A stretch of DNA of 64,000 nucleotides, from positions 3,472,001 to 3,536,000 of the forward strand of contig NZ_CP080377.1 of NCBI RefSeq assembly GCF_019443505.1. Reading direction: 5' to 3'. Origin of the DNA: Janthinobacterium sp. PAMC25594 (GTDB lineage: Bacteria; Pseudomonadota; Gammaproteobacteria; Burkholderiales; Burkholderiaceae_D). Numbering within the stretch: the first letter of the stretch is position 1; the number at the start of each line of letters is the position of its first letter. The position numbers and the translations under genes are program-made. Shown here in pieces: positions 51,301 through 60,063 of this stretch. Below the pieces are notes generated by a model. It was given only the letters and a program-made list of their open reading frames with translations. It did not search any database and was not told where the DNA came from.

Positions 51301-51449
51301 TCGGCGCTGACGTTGATGACGGGCGTGTTATAGCTTGGCAAGGCCGCCACGGGAATGTGGCCATACGCCAGCACGCCGGCCAGGATGATGGAGAGGGACA
51401 GCAGCACCACCATGACGGGGCGGCGGATGCTCAGTTCGGACAGGTTCAT
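48339..51449 (-). CDS. RND multidrug efflux transporter (HAE-1 family, MdtB/AcrB type)
   Basis: 1036 aa, full length for the family. The first helix starts RRPVMVVLLSLSIILAG; VFLFLH-like IFLFLHRAAATFIPAVTMP, the proton-relay helix GLVVDDAIVVLENIVRH (Asp pair) and IGIVKKNAIMMIDFA are present. It is the inner-membrane pump of a tripartite exporter. The ATG overlaps the adaptor stop (ATGA). No outer-membrane factor gene is in the operon, so a TolC-like channel must be supplied elsewhere. Confidence 0.93.
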   Translation of the reverse strand: MNLSELSIRRPVMVVLLSLSIILAGVLAYGHIPVAALPSYNTPVINVSADLAGASPETMASSVALPLEKQFSTIAGLSLITSTSTLGNTSLTLEFDASINVNEAAVDVQAALLRAQRQLPTEMTDLPSYRKVNPADAPVLFIQMTSPSLNLSDLNDYAENLIAPSLSTLPGVAQVSVNGQKRFAVRVRARADLMNARNLTMDELAQALRASNTNSPLGILDGPSQTLTIQGNPQMMKAADFAELIVATRNGQPVRLKEVAEVEDSFQSTKTAGSFNGERSITLLVQRQPDANTVQVVDAVRKLLPGFKAQLPASIQISLVNDRSVSIREAIHDVNLTLALTVILVVLVIFLFLHRAAATFIPAVTMPISLLGALALLYWLGYSLDNISLLGITLAVGLVVDDAIVVLENIVRHIEMGKKPIQAALVGAKEMGFTIISISVSLVAVFIPIFFMPGVIGLLFHEFAVVVTLSILVSAIVSLTLVPMLASRFLPADTREHNDSDPSHGEKTFIGRHFEAGFTKLRNGYVHLLDKALAHRNVVLFVAVCTFALTVLLYATIPKGFFPEEDLGQIQVNTEASEDISSAALQDLQARVAAVLKADPSVQDVTSFVGGGNTGRMFMVLKPRSERPKMPVVLENLRRATSAVPGMAVYFRPVQNLQLGGRQSKSRYQYTLQSVSPDALNDWAEKFIAGMRTDPAFRDVTSDSQIKGLQASLRIDRDKANLLGVQMSDIRTALYSAFGERQVSTIYSSAASYYVILEAATADRQYDDALTRVSVRSKSGELVKLSSIAYVERTIGPTSVNHQGQLQAVTISFNLAPDVPLGIATGKIDVMGKEMSLPASIITRYGGDAAVFQDSQASQIILIIAALAVIYVLLGVLYESYIHPLTILAGLPSAAVGALLTLRLFGMDLTMIAIIGILMLIGIVKKNAIMMIDFALHAQRNEGMSPPEAIRQACILRFRPIMMTSAAALMGALPIALGLGAGAELRQPLGLAVVGGLLFSQVITLFITPVIYLFLDKYSGTGPVTDEQLVALDKQA

Positions 51450-52615
51450 GCTGGCTTGCCCTGCGGTGCGGCGGCGCCATCGGCGGCCTTGTGTTTTTCC
51501 GCCAGGCGCACCTTGCCGCCCGGACGCAGGTTCTGCTTGCCGTCGACGATGACTTTCTCGTCGCCGGTCAATCCGGTGACGACGGCATTCGGGCCGAACG
51601 CATACACGCGGGCAATCTTGCGCACCTTGGCCGTATTATCGGCTTCCATCGAATACACGAAGATGCCCGTGGTATTGGTGATGATGGCGTTTTGCGGGAT
51701 GACCAGCGCATCCTTGAGCGTGCGCACCGTCAACTGCGTATTCACATACTGGCCAGGCCACAGGTCGGTACCGCCATTGTTGAAACGGGCCTTGACCTTG
51801 ATCACGCCCGTGGCGGGATCGACGGCATTGTCGATGAAACTCAGTTTACCGTCGAGCTGCTTGCCGCCGGCATCGGCCAGCAGCGCCTTGACCGCCACCT
51901 CGCCCGCCTTCTGCGCCGCCAGCAAGCCCGACAGACTGCTTTCCGGCAAGGTGAAGACCACATCGATCGGGTCGAGCTGGGTGATGCTGGTGAGCGAAGT
52001 AGTCGGCTGCACCAGGCTGCCCGCGTACACATTGATGGCGCCCACGCGGCCACCCTGCGGCGCGCGCAGGACGGTGTAGCTGGAGTCGACCTGGGCGGCG
52101 CGCAAGGCGGCCTGGTCGGCGGCCAGCAAGGCGCGTGCCGCGTCGAGCTGGCTTTGCAAAGTATCCACGGCGCCCTGGGCGATGAAGTTCTTGCTCAGCA
52201 AATCCTGGCTGCGTTTGAGCTGGCGTTCGAGGTCCAGCACCGAGGCGCGGTCACGCAATACTTGCGCCTGCGCCTTGTCGACATTCGCGTGCTCGCTGCG
52301 CGCGTCCAGCGTAAACATCAGTTCGCCCTGTTTGACGAACTGGCCTTCGCGGATGTGCACCTTGGTGATCGTACTGGTCGTCTGTGGATGCAGGTCGACG
52401 CTGCTGATCGGTGTCACGCTGCCATTGGCTTGCAGCAGCATCGGCACATCCTGTCGCAGCGGCGCGACCACGTTCACCGTGGTTGGTCCCTGTCCGCCCT
52501 TGCCCCCTTTGCCATCCTGCCCACCGGCCGCTTTGCCTGCCTGATTGAAATACCAGATGCCGCCACCGATACACAGGGCCGCACCCACGAGGATTGCCAG
52601 GCTAGTCTTTTTCAT
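51446..52615 (-). CDS. RND efflux periplasmic adaptor (membrane fusion protein)
   Basis: 389 aa from ATG at 52615 (MKKTSLAILVGAALCIGG), which provides the membrane anchor; the ORF to 52681 adds nothing of the family. Features: lipoyl half-motifs (VDLHPQTTSTITKVHIREGQ, VLRAPQGGRVGAINVYAG), an alpha-hairpin with coiled coil between and a beta-barrel. It links the pump to the outer-membrane channel. It lies between the kinase gene and the pump gene. Confidence 0.92.
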   Translation of the reverse strand: MKKTSLAILVGAALCIGGGIWYFNQAGKAAGGQDGKGGKGGQGPTTVNVVAPLRQDVPMLLQANGSVTPISSVDLHPQTTSTITKVHIREGQFVKQGELMFTLDARSEHANVDKAQAQVLRDRASVLDLERQLKRSQDLLSKNFIAQGAVDTLQSQLDAARALLAADQAALRAAQVDSSYTVLRAPQGGRVGAINVYAGSLVQPTTSLTSITQLDPIDVVFTLPESSLSGLLAAQKAGEVAVKALLADAGGKQLDGKLSFIDNAVDPATGVIKVKARFNNGGTDLWPGQYVNTQLTVRTLKDALVIPQNAIITNTTGIFVYSMEADNTAKVRKIARVYAFGPNAVVTGLTGDEKVIVDGKQNLRPGGKVRLAEKHKAADGAAAPQGKPA

Positions 52616-52702
52616 TGTTCTGTCACGCTGTTGCAGCGCAGGGCTGCAGGTTGAAGGTAGTTGCCAGGGGGCGTAAAGCACAATATTGTCGCACGGAAAT
52701 GC

Positions 52703-54061
52703 TCACTTTCCCGCGTAATACTCTGGCACGATCAGGGTGACTTCCAGTCCACCGTCGACATGATTCAGCAGTGAAACCGTGGCGCCATGCTGCTCGGCGA
52801 TGTTGCGCGCGATGGTCAGGCCCAGGCCCATGCCACCCGATTCGCGCGAACGCGAGGTCTCGATGCGATAAAACGGTTCGAACACTTTGGCCAGCTGATC
52901 TGGCGCAATCCCCGGTCCGCCGTCGCGGATGCGGATGCGCGCCGCGCCGGCGATGCGCTCGACCGTCACCTGCGCGTACTGGCCATATTTGACGGCATTG
53001 TCGATCAAGTTCACCAGGCAACGCCGCATGGCGATGGGCCGGCCCATCAAGGCCATGCTGGCCTGCCCGGCCAGGGTCACGTTCTGGCCGGCATCGGCCG
53101 CGTCGGAGCAAACGCTGTCGAGCAGGGAGTCGAGATCGAGCGCCTGCATCGCTTCCGTGCTATCCATCGAGCGGGCCAGGTCCAGCCCTTCCTTGACCAT
53201 GCTCTGCATGGCAGACAGGTCGCCCACCAGGCGGTCATATAATTCCGTATCGGCCACCTTTTCCAGGCGCAGGCGCAAGCGCGTCAGCGGCGTCTGCAAG
53301 TCGTGCGTGATGGCGGCCAGCATTTGTGTACGCTGGGAAATATGCTGGCGGATGCGCGCCTGCATGGCATTGAAGGCGGCGCTGGCCTGGCGGATCTCGC
53401 TGGCGCCCGACAGGGTCAGCGGCGGATGGTTGATGTCGTTGCCCAGGTCTTTCGCCGCCTGCGCCAGCTGCTTGAGCGGACGCATGGTCATGCGCGTGAC
53501 CAGGTAAGCGAGGATGGCGATGCTGATCAGGAAAGGCAGCAGGGTCATCCAGTCATTGTGTTCATTGAACGGTGGCTGCTGGCGCGGCGGCAAGACCATC
53601 AGGCGCAGCACGTGGCCATCCTGCATGCGCACGTCGAGGTTTTCGCAGGTACCGCCCCAAGGCTTGGCGCCGAACATGCCCGGCGACTGGCGTGGATTGA
53701 TGCAGGCGGCCGGGCGTTCGGCCAGCGCGCTGACCTTGAAACCCTCGCCCAGCTTGGCTTGCAGGGCGCTGGAAAATTCCGTCGGCGTACCGGGCTTATG
53801 TTCCGTGTCGGGACGCAATTCCAGGCGCACGCTGCCCTTGTTGGCCACCTTCAGGTAGGCGGCGCGCGAGGCCAGCGGCACCACGTCGGCCGCCATCACC
53901 AGCTGCTCGGCCCGCTCGACGGCGTGATAGTCGCGGTATTGCTCGATGGCGCGCTGGCGTTCGCCCACGGCCAGCCACTGCGTCAGCGCGGCCGAAGCGA
54001 CGATGCCGATCAGCAGAAACATGAAGACCCTGCCCGTCATCGATCCCAGGAAGGCCTTCAC
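52703..54061 (-). CDS. Two-component sensor histidine kinase (EnvZ/BaeS type)
   Basis: 452 aa. Two transmembrane helices (FMFLLIGIVASAALTQWL and LLPFLISIAILAYLVTRM) flank a periplasmic domain of about 135 aa with two Cys (ACINPRQSPGMFG; GTCENLDV). A HAMP domain, H-box AITHDLQTPLTRLRLR (His near residue 253), N-box (LVNLIDNAVKYG) and G-boxes (RDGGPGIA, GMGLGLTIA) follow. Its place next to an RND pump mirrors baeSR-mdtABC. Its ATG overlaps the regulator stop (ATGA). Confidence 0.9.
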   Translation of the reverse strand: MKAFLGSMTGRVFMFLLIGIVASAALTQWLAVGERQRAIEQYRDYHAVERAEQLVMAADVVPLASRAAYLKVANKGSVRLELRPDTEHKPGTPTEFSSALQAKLGEGFKVSALAERPAACINPRQSPGMFGAKPWGGTCENLDVRMQDGHVLRLMVLPPRQQPPFNEHNDWMTLLPFLISIAILAYLVTRMTMRPLKQLAQAAKDLGNDINHPPLTLSGASEIRQASAAFNAMQARIRQHISQRTQMLAAITHDLQTPLTRLRLRLEKVADTELYDRLVGDLSAMQSMVKEGLDLARSMDSTEAMQALDLDSLLDSVCSDAADAGQNVTLAGQASMALMGRPIAMRRCLVNLIDNAVKYGQYAQVTVERIAGAARIRIRDGGPGIAPDQLAKVFEPFYRIETSRSRESGGMGLGLTIARNIAEQHGATVSLLNHVDGGLEVTLIVPEYYAGK

Positions 54062-54786
54062 GCGTGCGGCTCCACGTTGACTTGCCCGGCCAGCACGTAG
54101 CCGCCGTTGCGCACGGTCTTGATGATTTGCGGCAAACGGGCATCTTCACCGAGCTTTTGACGCAAGCGGCTGATCTGGATATCGATCGAGCGGTCGAACG
54201 GGTCGGCGTCGCGCCCCTGCGTCAGGTTCAGCAACTGGTCGCGGTTGAGCACGCGGTTCGGGTGTTCCAGGAACACGCGCAGCAAGCGGAACTCGGCGCC
54301 CGACAGCATGATCACCAGACCGCTGGGATTGAGCAGGTGGCGCGCCGTGAGGTCCAGGGTCCAGCCGGAAAAGCGGATTTGCTGCGCCTTGTCCGATGGC
54401 ACGTTCGACGGCATGGCATGGCTGCGGCGCAGCACGCTGCGTATACGCGCCAGCAATTCGCGCGGCTCGAACGGTTTCGGCAAATAATCGTCGGCACCCA
54501 TTTCCAGGCCCAGGATGCGGTCCAGCGGCTCATTGCGCGCCGTCAACATGATCACCGGCACGGTCGATTGGGCGCGCAGCTTGCGGCACAAGGTCAGGCC
54601 ATCGTCGCCAGGCAGGTTCAAATCGAGCACGATCAGGTCGGGCCGCGTTTCATCGAGAATTTTCCACATGGCCGTGCCATCCGCCGCGCCCAGGGTGCGG
54701 TAGGCGTTCGTTTCCAGGTAGTCCGCCAGCAAGCTGCGGATATCGCGGTCATCGTCGACGATGAGAATTGTAGAAGTGGGTTCCAT
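54058..54786 (-). CDS. OmpR-family response regulator
   Basis: 242 aa from ATG at 54786 (MEPTSTILIVDDDRD). The receiver has DDD at 11-13, phospho-Asp55 (VLDLNLPGDDG) and Lys in LPKPFEP. The winged-helix DNA-binding domain has LSGAEFRLLRVFLEHPNRVLNR and DIQISRLRQKLG. It should control the downstream efflux operon and perhaps the divergent Spy-like gene. The longer reading to 54954 would run through the divergent promoter region. Confidence 0.93.
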   Translation of the reverse strand: MEPTSTILIVDDDRDIRSLLADYLETNAYRTLGAADGTAMWKILDETRPDLIVLDLNLPGDDGLTLCRKLRAQSTVPVIMLTARNEPLDRILGLEMGADDYLPKPFEPRELLARIRSVLRRSHAMPSNVPSDKAQQIRFSGWTLDLTARHLLNPSGLVIMLSGAEFRLLRVFLEHPNRVLNRDQLLNLTQGRDADPFDRSIDIQISRLRQKLGEDARLPQIIKTVRNGGYVLAGQVNVEPHA

Positions 54787-54827
54787 GGTACGAATTATCC
54801 CCACTTCCCCCGCCCTTGCACAGCGCA

Positions 54828-54876
54828 TTTGTATCGTCTTGTATATAGGAGACCCGAAGAAACATATAGATACAAA
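54828..54876. promoter_or_regulatory. Candidate response-regulator box between the regulator and the Spy-like gene
   Basis: TTGTATC (54829-54835) and TTGTATA (54839-54845) are direct half-sites with a 10-base period, the classical OmpR-family arrangement. TTTGTATC is also repeated inverted as GATACAAA at 54869-54876. The site lies in the 187-base divergent gap, so it could autoregulate the two-component operon and activate the Spy-like gene. Confidence 0.5.
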
Positions 54877-54973
54877 CTGTCTGACAGCGGACACTTCGGG
54901 GAAACATGGAGAGTCCACCATGGATTCATGTGCAGCAACATGTACATCCCTCATCTTTTACAAAGGAATCCAG

Positions 54974-55507
54974 ATGAACGCCTCAATGACAACCTTGCGC
55001 AAGAATTTGATCATCGCCATGAGCGTACTCGGCATGGGTGCGGCATCGCTGACCGTCCACGCCCAGGAAGCGGCCGCCAGCGCGCCTGCCGCCAGCACCA
55101 AAATGCAACATGATGGCCAGCGCGGCCCGCACCGCGGTGGCAACCCTGCCGAGCGCATGGCCAAGTACCAGGCCCGCCTGCACGACAAGCTGAAGCTGAC
55201 AGCCGCGCAGGAACCGGCCTGGGCCACTTTCACGGCCGCCAACGCGCCGAAAAAACCGATGGGCGACTGGAAGGCCAAGCACGAAGCGATGGCCAAGCTG
55301 TCGGCGCCGGAGCGCATGGAACAATGGATCGCCATGTCGAAGGAACGCATCGCCAGCCAGGAAAGTCGCCTGGCCTCGCTGAAGACCTTCTATGCCGTGC
55401 TGACGCCGGAGCAAAAGAAAGTGTTTGATGACAGCGTGCCTGGCGGCAAGCACGGCGGCCATCGTGGTGGCCACCATGGCATGGAGCAGCATCCGAAAGC
55501 AGGGTAG
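54974..55507 (+). CDS. Spy/CpxP-family periplasmic LTXXQ protein
   Basis: 177 aa from ATG at 54974 with AAGGA upstream; the longer ORF is rejected. Signal peptide (MTTLRKNLIIAMSVLGMGAASLTVHA removed after VHA). The family's two LTxxQ motifs occur as LTAAQEPAW and LTPEQKKVF, and the protein ends His/Gly-rich (GGKHGGHRGGHHG), perhaps binding metal. Spy-like chaperones are induced by envelope stress through BaeSR or CpxAR. The divergent two-component genes fit this. Confidence 0.85.
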   Translation: MNASMTTLRKNLIIAMSVLGMGAASLTVHAQEAAASAPAASTKMQHDGQRGPHRGGNPAERMAKYQARLHDKLKLTAAQEPAWATFTAANAPKKPMGDWKAKHEAMAKLSAPERMEQWIAMSKERIASQESRLASLKTFYAVLTPEQKKVFDDSVPGGKHGGHRGGHHGMEQHPKAG

Positions 55508-55594
55508 GTCGGATTAGGTCCGCAGGACCGTAATCCGACAACGTTGACGTGTGCGGTGGTGTCGGGTTACGCCCTCCCGGGCTAACCCGAGCTA
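55504..55594. repeat. REP-like palindromic repeat, copy 3 (two inverted units)
   Basis: GTAGGTCGGATTA (55504) ... TAATCCGACA, then GTCGGGTTACGCC ... GGCTAACCCGAG with CTAC at the end. It has the same head and inverted two-unit layout as copy 2, and lies between the convergent Spy-like and dsbD genes, starting in the Spy-like gene's stop region and touching the dsbD stop. Confidence 0.8.
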
Positions 55595-57538
55595 CTCCTC
55601 CAGCTTGCGCAAGGAAATCAGGAACGTCGATGCATTCTGGAAACCGATCACGCGCGACTGGGCGATCTCCTGCCCTTGCGGGTTGAACATGATGATGCCT
55701 GGCGGGCCGAACAGCTGGAAACGCTTCAGCATGGCCTTGTCGTCCGCGTCATTGGCCGTCACGTCCACTTGCAGCAGCACGGCTTGTCCCATCTTCTCGC
55801 GCACGGCGGGATCGACGAAGGTCAGTTTTTCCATCTCGATGCACGACACGCACCAGTCGGCATAAAAGTCCAGCAAGGCCGGCTTGCCACCCAGCTGCGC
55901 CAGCGCCGCATCGAGCTGCGCCACGGTCTTTACGCGTGTAAAAGGTTGCGCGTACACCTGGCCACCGCCCAGGTGCGCCAGCGGCGCCAGCGGATCGCGT
56001 CCACCGCTGGCCACGCCCACCAGTTGCATCGCACCCAGCACGGCAAACACCAGGCCGAAGGCCTTGGCCACCCAGGCGTGCTGCGCGCCGCTCTTGCCCA
56101 CCAACAAATACATACCGTAACCGACGAACAGCACCGTCCAGCCCAGCATTTGCACGGCGCCAGGCAGCACGGGCGAGACCAGCCACCAGGCCACGCCCAG
56201 TTGCAGCACGCCAAAGAAGCGCTTGACGGCATCCATCCAGGCGCCGGCACGCGGCAGCAAGGTGCCGGCCGAGACGCCCACCAACAGCAAGGGCACGCTC
56301 ATGCCCACCGCCATGGCAAACAGCGCGCTGCCGCCGATGACGACGTCGCGCGTCTGGCTGATGTACAGCAAGGCGCCGGCCAGCGGCGCGGCCACGCATG
56401 GCCCGACGATCAGGGCGGAAATGGCGCCCATGACGAATACGCCCGCCAGGCGGCCTGACGATTGCTGGTTCGACACGGACGTCAGCTTGCCTTGCAGGAA
56501 AGCCGGCACTTGCAGCTCATACAAGCCGAACATCGACAGGGCCAGGCCCGCCATCAGCAAGGCGAAAAAGCCCAGCACCCACGGATTTTGGAGCTTGGCC
56601 GCCAGGCCTTCGCCCGCCAGGCCCGCCGCCACGCCCAGCGCCGTGTAGACGATGGCCATACCCAGCGCGTACGTCAGCGACAGCAGCAAGCCGCGCGAAC
56701 GGCTGACCTTGGCGCCATCGCCGATGATGATCGACGACAAAATCGGCACCATCGGCAGCACGCATGGGGTGAACGCCAGGCCCAGGCCCAGCAACATGAA
56801 CAGGGGCACGATGACGAGCAGCTTGCCGCCCTTCAGGGCCGATTCGATCTTGCCCAGCTCGTTTTGCGCGGGCGCCGGGCCTGCCGCCACAGGAACCGCC
56901 GCTACCGGCTCGGGCGTGCTGGTGATATCGGCCTGGGGAACGCTCAGCACGGATACGCCAGGCGACGCCTGCGCCTGCGAGCCGTTGACGGCCGCCATGT
57001 CGACTGCCGGCGCGGAAGGCAAGGCAAACTTCGACGCCACGCCGCCCGGCGCCATGCTCTGGCCGCCGCCCCCGCCCACCAGCTGGGCCGTGGCATCCTG
57101 CGGCGCATAGCACAGGCCCTTGTCGGAACAGCCCTGTCCCGTCGCTTTCAGGGTGAACGCGCCAGCGGCCTGCACGGGAATGGTGATGGTCAGCGTCTTG
57201 CGGAACGTTTCCACGTTCTTCTGGAAAGTGTCGTCAAACTTGACCTTGCCAGCCGGATACACAGGCGTGCCCAGCTTGGCGCCCACGGCGTCGAACTTGA
57301 AGCGCTCATGGTACATATAGTAACCATCGGCAATCACATAGGTGACGGCGATGGTGGACGGATCCTGCATGCGGGCGGAAAATTTGAACGCCAGTTCGGG
57401 ATCGAGGAATTCATCGTCGGCACGGGCATGGCCGGCGCCAAAAACGGCGATCAACAGGAAGAAACAGGCAGCAAACCAAGTGAGCAAAGGATGGCGTGGC
57501 GCGGCGCGCGCGGTGGCGCTGGAGAGGAAACGGGACAT
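55592..57538 (-). CDS. dsbD: Thiol:disulfide interchange protein DsbD
   Basis: 648 aa. Signal peptide, then the periplasmic alpha domain (GCSDKGLCYAPQ holds the redox Cys pair), eight membrane helices with a Cys in FTPCVLPMVPIL and in GPCVAAPLAG, and a C-terminal thioredoxin-like domain with DWCVSCIEMEKL. It carries reducing power from cytoplasmic thioredoxin to periplasmic proteins. It lies downstream of rplQ with a terminator between. A REP-like repeat follows. Confidence 0.95.
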   Translation of the reverse strand: MSRFLSSATARAAPRHPLLTWFAACFFLLIAVFGAGHARADDEFLDPELAFKFSARMQDPSTIAVTYVIADGYYMYHERFKFDAVGAKLGTPVYPAGKVKFDDTFQKNVETFRKTLTITIPVQAAGAFTLKATGQGCSDKGLCYAPQDATAQLVGGGGGQSMAPGGVASKFALPSAPAVDMAAVNGSQAQASPGVSVLSVPQADITSTPEPVAAVPVAAGPAPAQNELGKIESALKGGKLLVIVPLFMLLGLGLAFTPCVLPMVPILSSIIIGDGAKVSRSRGLLLSLTYALGMAIVYTALGVAAGLAGEGLAAKLQNPWVLGFFALLMAGLALSMFGLYELQVPAFLQGKLTSVSNQQSSGRLAGVFVMGAISALIVGPCVAAPLAGALLYISQTRDVVIGGSALFAMAVGMSVPLLLVGVSAGTLLPRAGAWMDAVKRFFGVLQLGVAWWLVSPVLPGAVQMLGWTVLFVGYGMYLLVGKSGAQHAWVAKAFGLVFAVLGAMQLVGVASGGRDPLAPLAHLGGGQVYAQPFTRVKTVAQLDAALAQLGGKPALLDFYADWCVSCIEMEKLTFVDPAVREKMGQAVLLQVDVTANDADDKAMLKRFQLFGPPGIIMFNPQGQEIAQSRVIGFQNASTFLISLRKLEE

Positions 57539-57654
57539 GAACTACCTTTTCGACCATTCGACAGAGGACGCGCGGAGCAGGCAGCGCTTGTGCCGGGCCG
57601 GCGCGAAAGGAGAATAGTACACTGCGGTAAGAATGACTGCAGCAGAAAACAAAA

Positions 57655-57675
57655 AAGCCAGGCTAGGCCTGGCTT
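57655..57675 (-). terminator. Terminator of the alpha ribosomal operon (after rplQ)
   Basis: AAGCCAGGC/GCCTGGCTT form the stem, followed on the minus strand by T6, 22 bases past the rplQ stop. Confidence 0.85.
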
Positions 57676-57696
57676 TCTCAGATGCAACTACCGGGA

Positions 57697-58089
57697 TTAC
57701 TCGCCAGCGATTTCAACTGCTTCGGTCGTGTCTGGACGATCCATCAGTTCGACGAACGCCATAGGAGCGTTATCGCCTACGCGGAAACCCATTTTCAGGA
57801 TACGCACATAGCCGCCGTTACGGTTGGCGTAACGTGGGCCCAGTTCAGCGAACAGCTTCAAGACCATTTCACGATCGCGCAGGCGGTTGAAGGCCAGACG
57901 CTTGTTTGCCAGGCAGTCAGTTTTGCCCAAGGTCAGAATTGGCTCAACAACGCGGCGCAGTTCTTTTGCTTTTGGCAGGGTGGTTTTGATCGCTTCGTGA
58001 CGCAGCAGCGATACTGTCATGTTGCGCAGCATTGCCAGACGGTGGGACGAGGTACGATTCAGTTTACGGAGGCCGTGACCGTGACGCAT
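57697..58089 (-). CDS. rplQ: 50S ribosomal protein L17
   Basis: 130 aa, typical length. It begins [20 protein letters not shown] and contains [17 protein letters not shown] and the C-terminal [15 protein letters not shown] large-subunit protein, last gene of the alpha operon. It is separated from rpoA by 133 bases containing a terminator-like hairpin. Confidence 0.97.
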   Translation of the reverse strand: MRHGHGLRKLNRTSSHRLAMLRNMTVSLLRHEAIKTTLPKAKELRRVVEPILTLGKTDCLANKRLAFNRLRDREMVLKLFAELGPRYANRNGGYVRILKMGFRVGDNAPMAFVELMDRPDTTEAVEIAGE

Positions 58090-58181
58090 GATAAATCCTT
58101 TCGGTGAGTGTTTAAATTCCAGCTCTTCGATCGATGAAGCTAGTGCAACATCGCGGGCCGGTTTGGTGCTTCAAAATAAAA

Positions 58182-58203
58182 GCCTGGGACACCTGTCCCA
58201 GGC
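58182..58203 (-). terminator. Terminator-like hairpin between rpoA and rplQ
   Basis: GCCTGGGACA/TGTCCCAGGC form a 10-bp stem with a 2-base centre, followed on the minus strand by TTTTATTTT. It starts 20 bases past the rpoA stop. Confidence 0.7.
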
Positions 58204-58222
58204 AGTTTGCTACAACTACGAA

Positions 58223-59200
58223 TTACTTTTCCAGGCCTGCAGGCGGCCAGTTTTCCAGCTTCATGCCCAAGGTCAAGCCGCGCGATGCCAGCACTTCCTT
58301 GATTTCGTTCAGGGACTTGCGGCCCAGATTTGGCGTTTTCAGCAGTTCGTTTTCCGAACGTTGGATCAGGTCGCCGATGTAGTAGATGTTTTCCGCTTTC
58401 AGGCAGTTCGCCGAACGCACGGTCAACTCCAGATCGTCGACTGGACGCAACAGGATAGGATCGACCAGCGGAGCGCGCGATGGCGCTTCAGCGGCAGCTT
58501 CCGTGCCTTCCAGGGCAGCGAACACATTCAACTGATCCACCAGGACGCGGGCCGACTGGCGGATCGCTTCTTCCGGCGAGATCACGCCGTTGGTTTCGAT
58601 GTTGATGATCAGCTTGTCCAGGTCGGTACGTTGCTCAACGCGAGCCGATTCAACGAAGTACGATACACGGCGCACTGGCGAGAACGACGCGTCCAGGATG
58701 ATGCGGCCGATGGTCTTGTTCGTGTCTTCCGACAGGCGACGCACGTTACCAGGAACGTAGCCGCGGCCTTTTTCAACCTTGATCTGCATGTCCAGCTTGC
58801 CACCAGCGGTCAGGTGGGCGATCACGTGGTCAGGGTTGATCAGTTCGACGTCATGCGGCAGGTCGATGTCGGAGGCCAGGATCGCGCCTTCGCCTTCTTT
58901 TTTCAGGGTCAGGGTTACCGAATCGCGGTTGTGGACTTTGAAAACCACACCCTTCAAGTTCAGCAACAGATCGACGACGTCTTCTTGCACGCCATCGAGG
59001 GAGGAATATTCGTGGACGACGCCGGCGATCGTCACTTCGGTCGGCGCGTAGCCTACCATCGACGACAGCAAGACGCGGCGCAACGCGTTACCCAATGTGT
59101 GGCCATAGCCGCGCTCGAACGGTTCCATCACGACTTTGGCGTGACCTGCACCGAGAGCTTCAACATCGATAATACGTGGCTTCAACAAACTGTTTTGCAT
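58223..59200 (-). CDS. rpoA: DNA-directed RNA polymerase subunit alpha
   Basis: 325 aa. N-terminal dimerisation domain ([21 protein letters not shown]) and C-terminal domain ([40 protein letters not shown]). It assembles RNA polymerase and contacts UP elements and activators. Standard alpha-operon position between rpsD and rplQ. Confidence 0.98.
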   Translation of the reverse strand: MQNSLLKPRIIDVEALGAGHAKVVMEPFERGYGHTLGNALRRVLLSSMVGYAPTEVTIAGVVHEYSSLDGVQEDVVDLLLNLKGVVFKVHNRDSVTLTLKKEGEGAILASDIDLPHDVELINPDHVIAHLTAGGKLDMQIKVEKGRGYVPGNVRRLSEDTNKTIGRIILDASFSPVRRVSYFVESARVEQRTDLDKLIINIETNGVISPEEAIRQSARVLVDQLNVFAALEGTEAAAEAPSRAPLVDPILLRPVDDLELTVRSANCLKAENIYYIGDLIQRSENELLKTPNLGRKSLNEIKEVLASRGLTLGMKLENWPPAGLEK

Positions 59201-59261
59201 GAAATGTCCTTTTCAATACCCTCGGCTCATTACACCGATAAGGCTGATGGCATTAGTAAAA

Positions 59262-59283
59262 CGCCCACTCGATCGAGTGGGCG
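59262..59283 (-). terminator. Terminator-like hairpin between rpsD and rpoA
   Basis: A perfect 22-base palindrome (CGCCCACTCGA/TCGAGTGGGCG) followed on the minus strand by TTTTACTAA, 20 bases past the rpsD stop. Confidence 0.65.
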
Positions 59284-59302
59284 GTGATGGTGCTAACTAC
59301 TA

Positions 59303-59926
59303 TTAACGCGAGTACAGCTCGACGATCAGCGATTCGTTGACGTCGTTAGCGATTTCGTTACGCTCTGGCAGGGACTTGAAGGTGCCTTCCATTTTCTTGG
59401 CATCAACCGAAACCCAGCTAGGCATGCCAACTTGTTCAGCCAGCGACAGTGCTTCAACGATACGCACTTGCTTTTTCGATTTTTCACGAACAGCAACGAT
59501 GTCGCCAACTTTAACCGCGTACGAAGCGATGTTCACAACGATACCGTTCACGGTGAACGCTTTGTGGCTGACCAATTGACGCGCTTCAGCGCGGGTCGAA
59601 CCAAAGCCCATGCGGTAGCAAACGTTGTCCAGACGCGTTTCCAGCAACTTCAACAGCGTTTCGCCGGTGTTGCCTTTACGACGGTCCGCTTCAGCGAAGT
59701 AGCGGCGGAATTGACGTTCCAGCACGCCGTACATGCGTTTTACTTTTTGCTTTTCGCGCAGTTGGTTACCGTAGTCCGAGGTGCGGGCGCCGGATTTGAC
59801 ACCGTGCTGGCCTGGTTTGACGTCCAGTTTGCACTTGCTGTCGAGCGAGCGACGTGCGCTCTTCAGGAACAGGTCAGTACCTTCACGGCGGGAGAGTTTT
59901 GCTTTAGGTCCGATATAACGTGCCAC
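59303..59926 (-). CDS. rpsD: 30S ribosomal protein S4
   Basis: 207 aa from GTG at 59926 ([15 protein letters not shown] follows), with AAGGA upstream; the extension to 59974 is rejected. The S4 RNA-binding domain is seen in [20 protein letters not shown]. It binds 16S rRNA early in assembly and represses its own operon in other bacteria. Confidence 0.97.
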   Translation of the reverse strand: MARYIGPKAKLSRREGTDLFLKSARRSLDSKCKLDVKPGQHGVKSGARTSDYGNQLREKQKVKRMYGVLERQFRRYFAEADRRKGNTGETLLKLLETRLDNVCYRMGFGSTRAEARQLVSHKAFTVNGIVVNIASYAVKVGDIVAVREKSKKQVRIVEALSLAEQVGMPSWVSVDAKKMEGTFKSLPERNEIANDVNESLIVELYSR

Positions 59927-60040
59927 GATGCTTCCTTTTATTAATGATAACGCCCCAGCCACATGCATGATCAAACACGCTGCTGCGGTTAGGCGCTAGT
60001 CTGACTCAGCTTCAATCAGACGGTGGCTGAAAACGAAAAA

Positions 60041-60063
60041 CCCGCCAAATGGAATTTGACAGG
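60041..60063 (-). terminator. Terminator-like hairpin between rpsK and rpsD
   Basis: On the minus strand CCTGTCAAAT pairs with ATTTGGCGGG (two G-U pairs), followed by T5. It lies in the 255-base gap 59927-60181, which otherwise holds no gene. Confidence 0.6.

Noticed and set aside
49845..52079. 744-codon plus-strand frame opposite the efflux genes
   Set aside because: A His/Gln/Gly/Arg-rich antisense shadow of the pump and adaptor genes.
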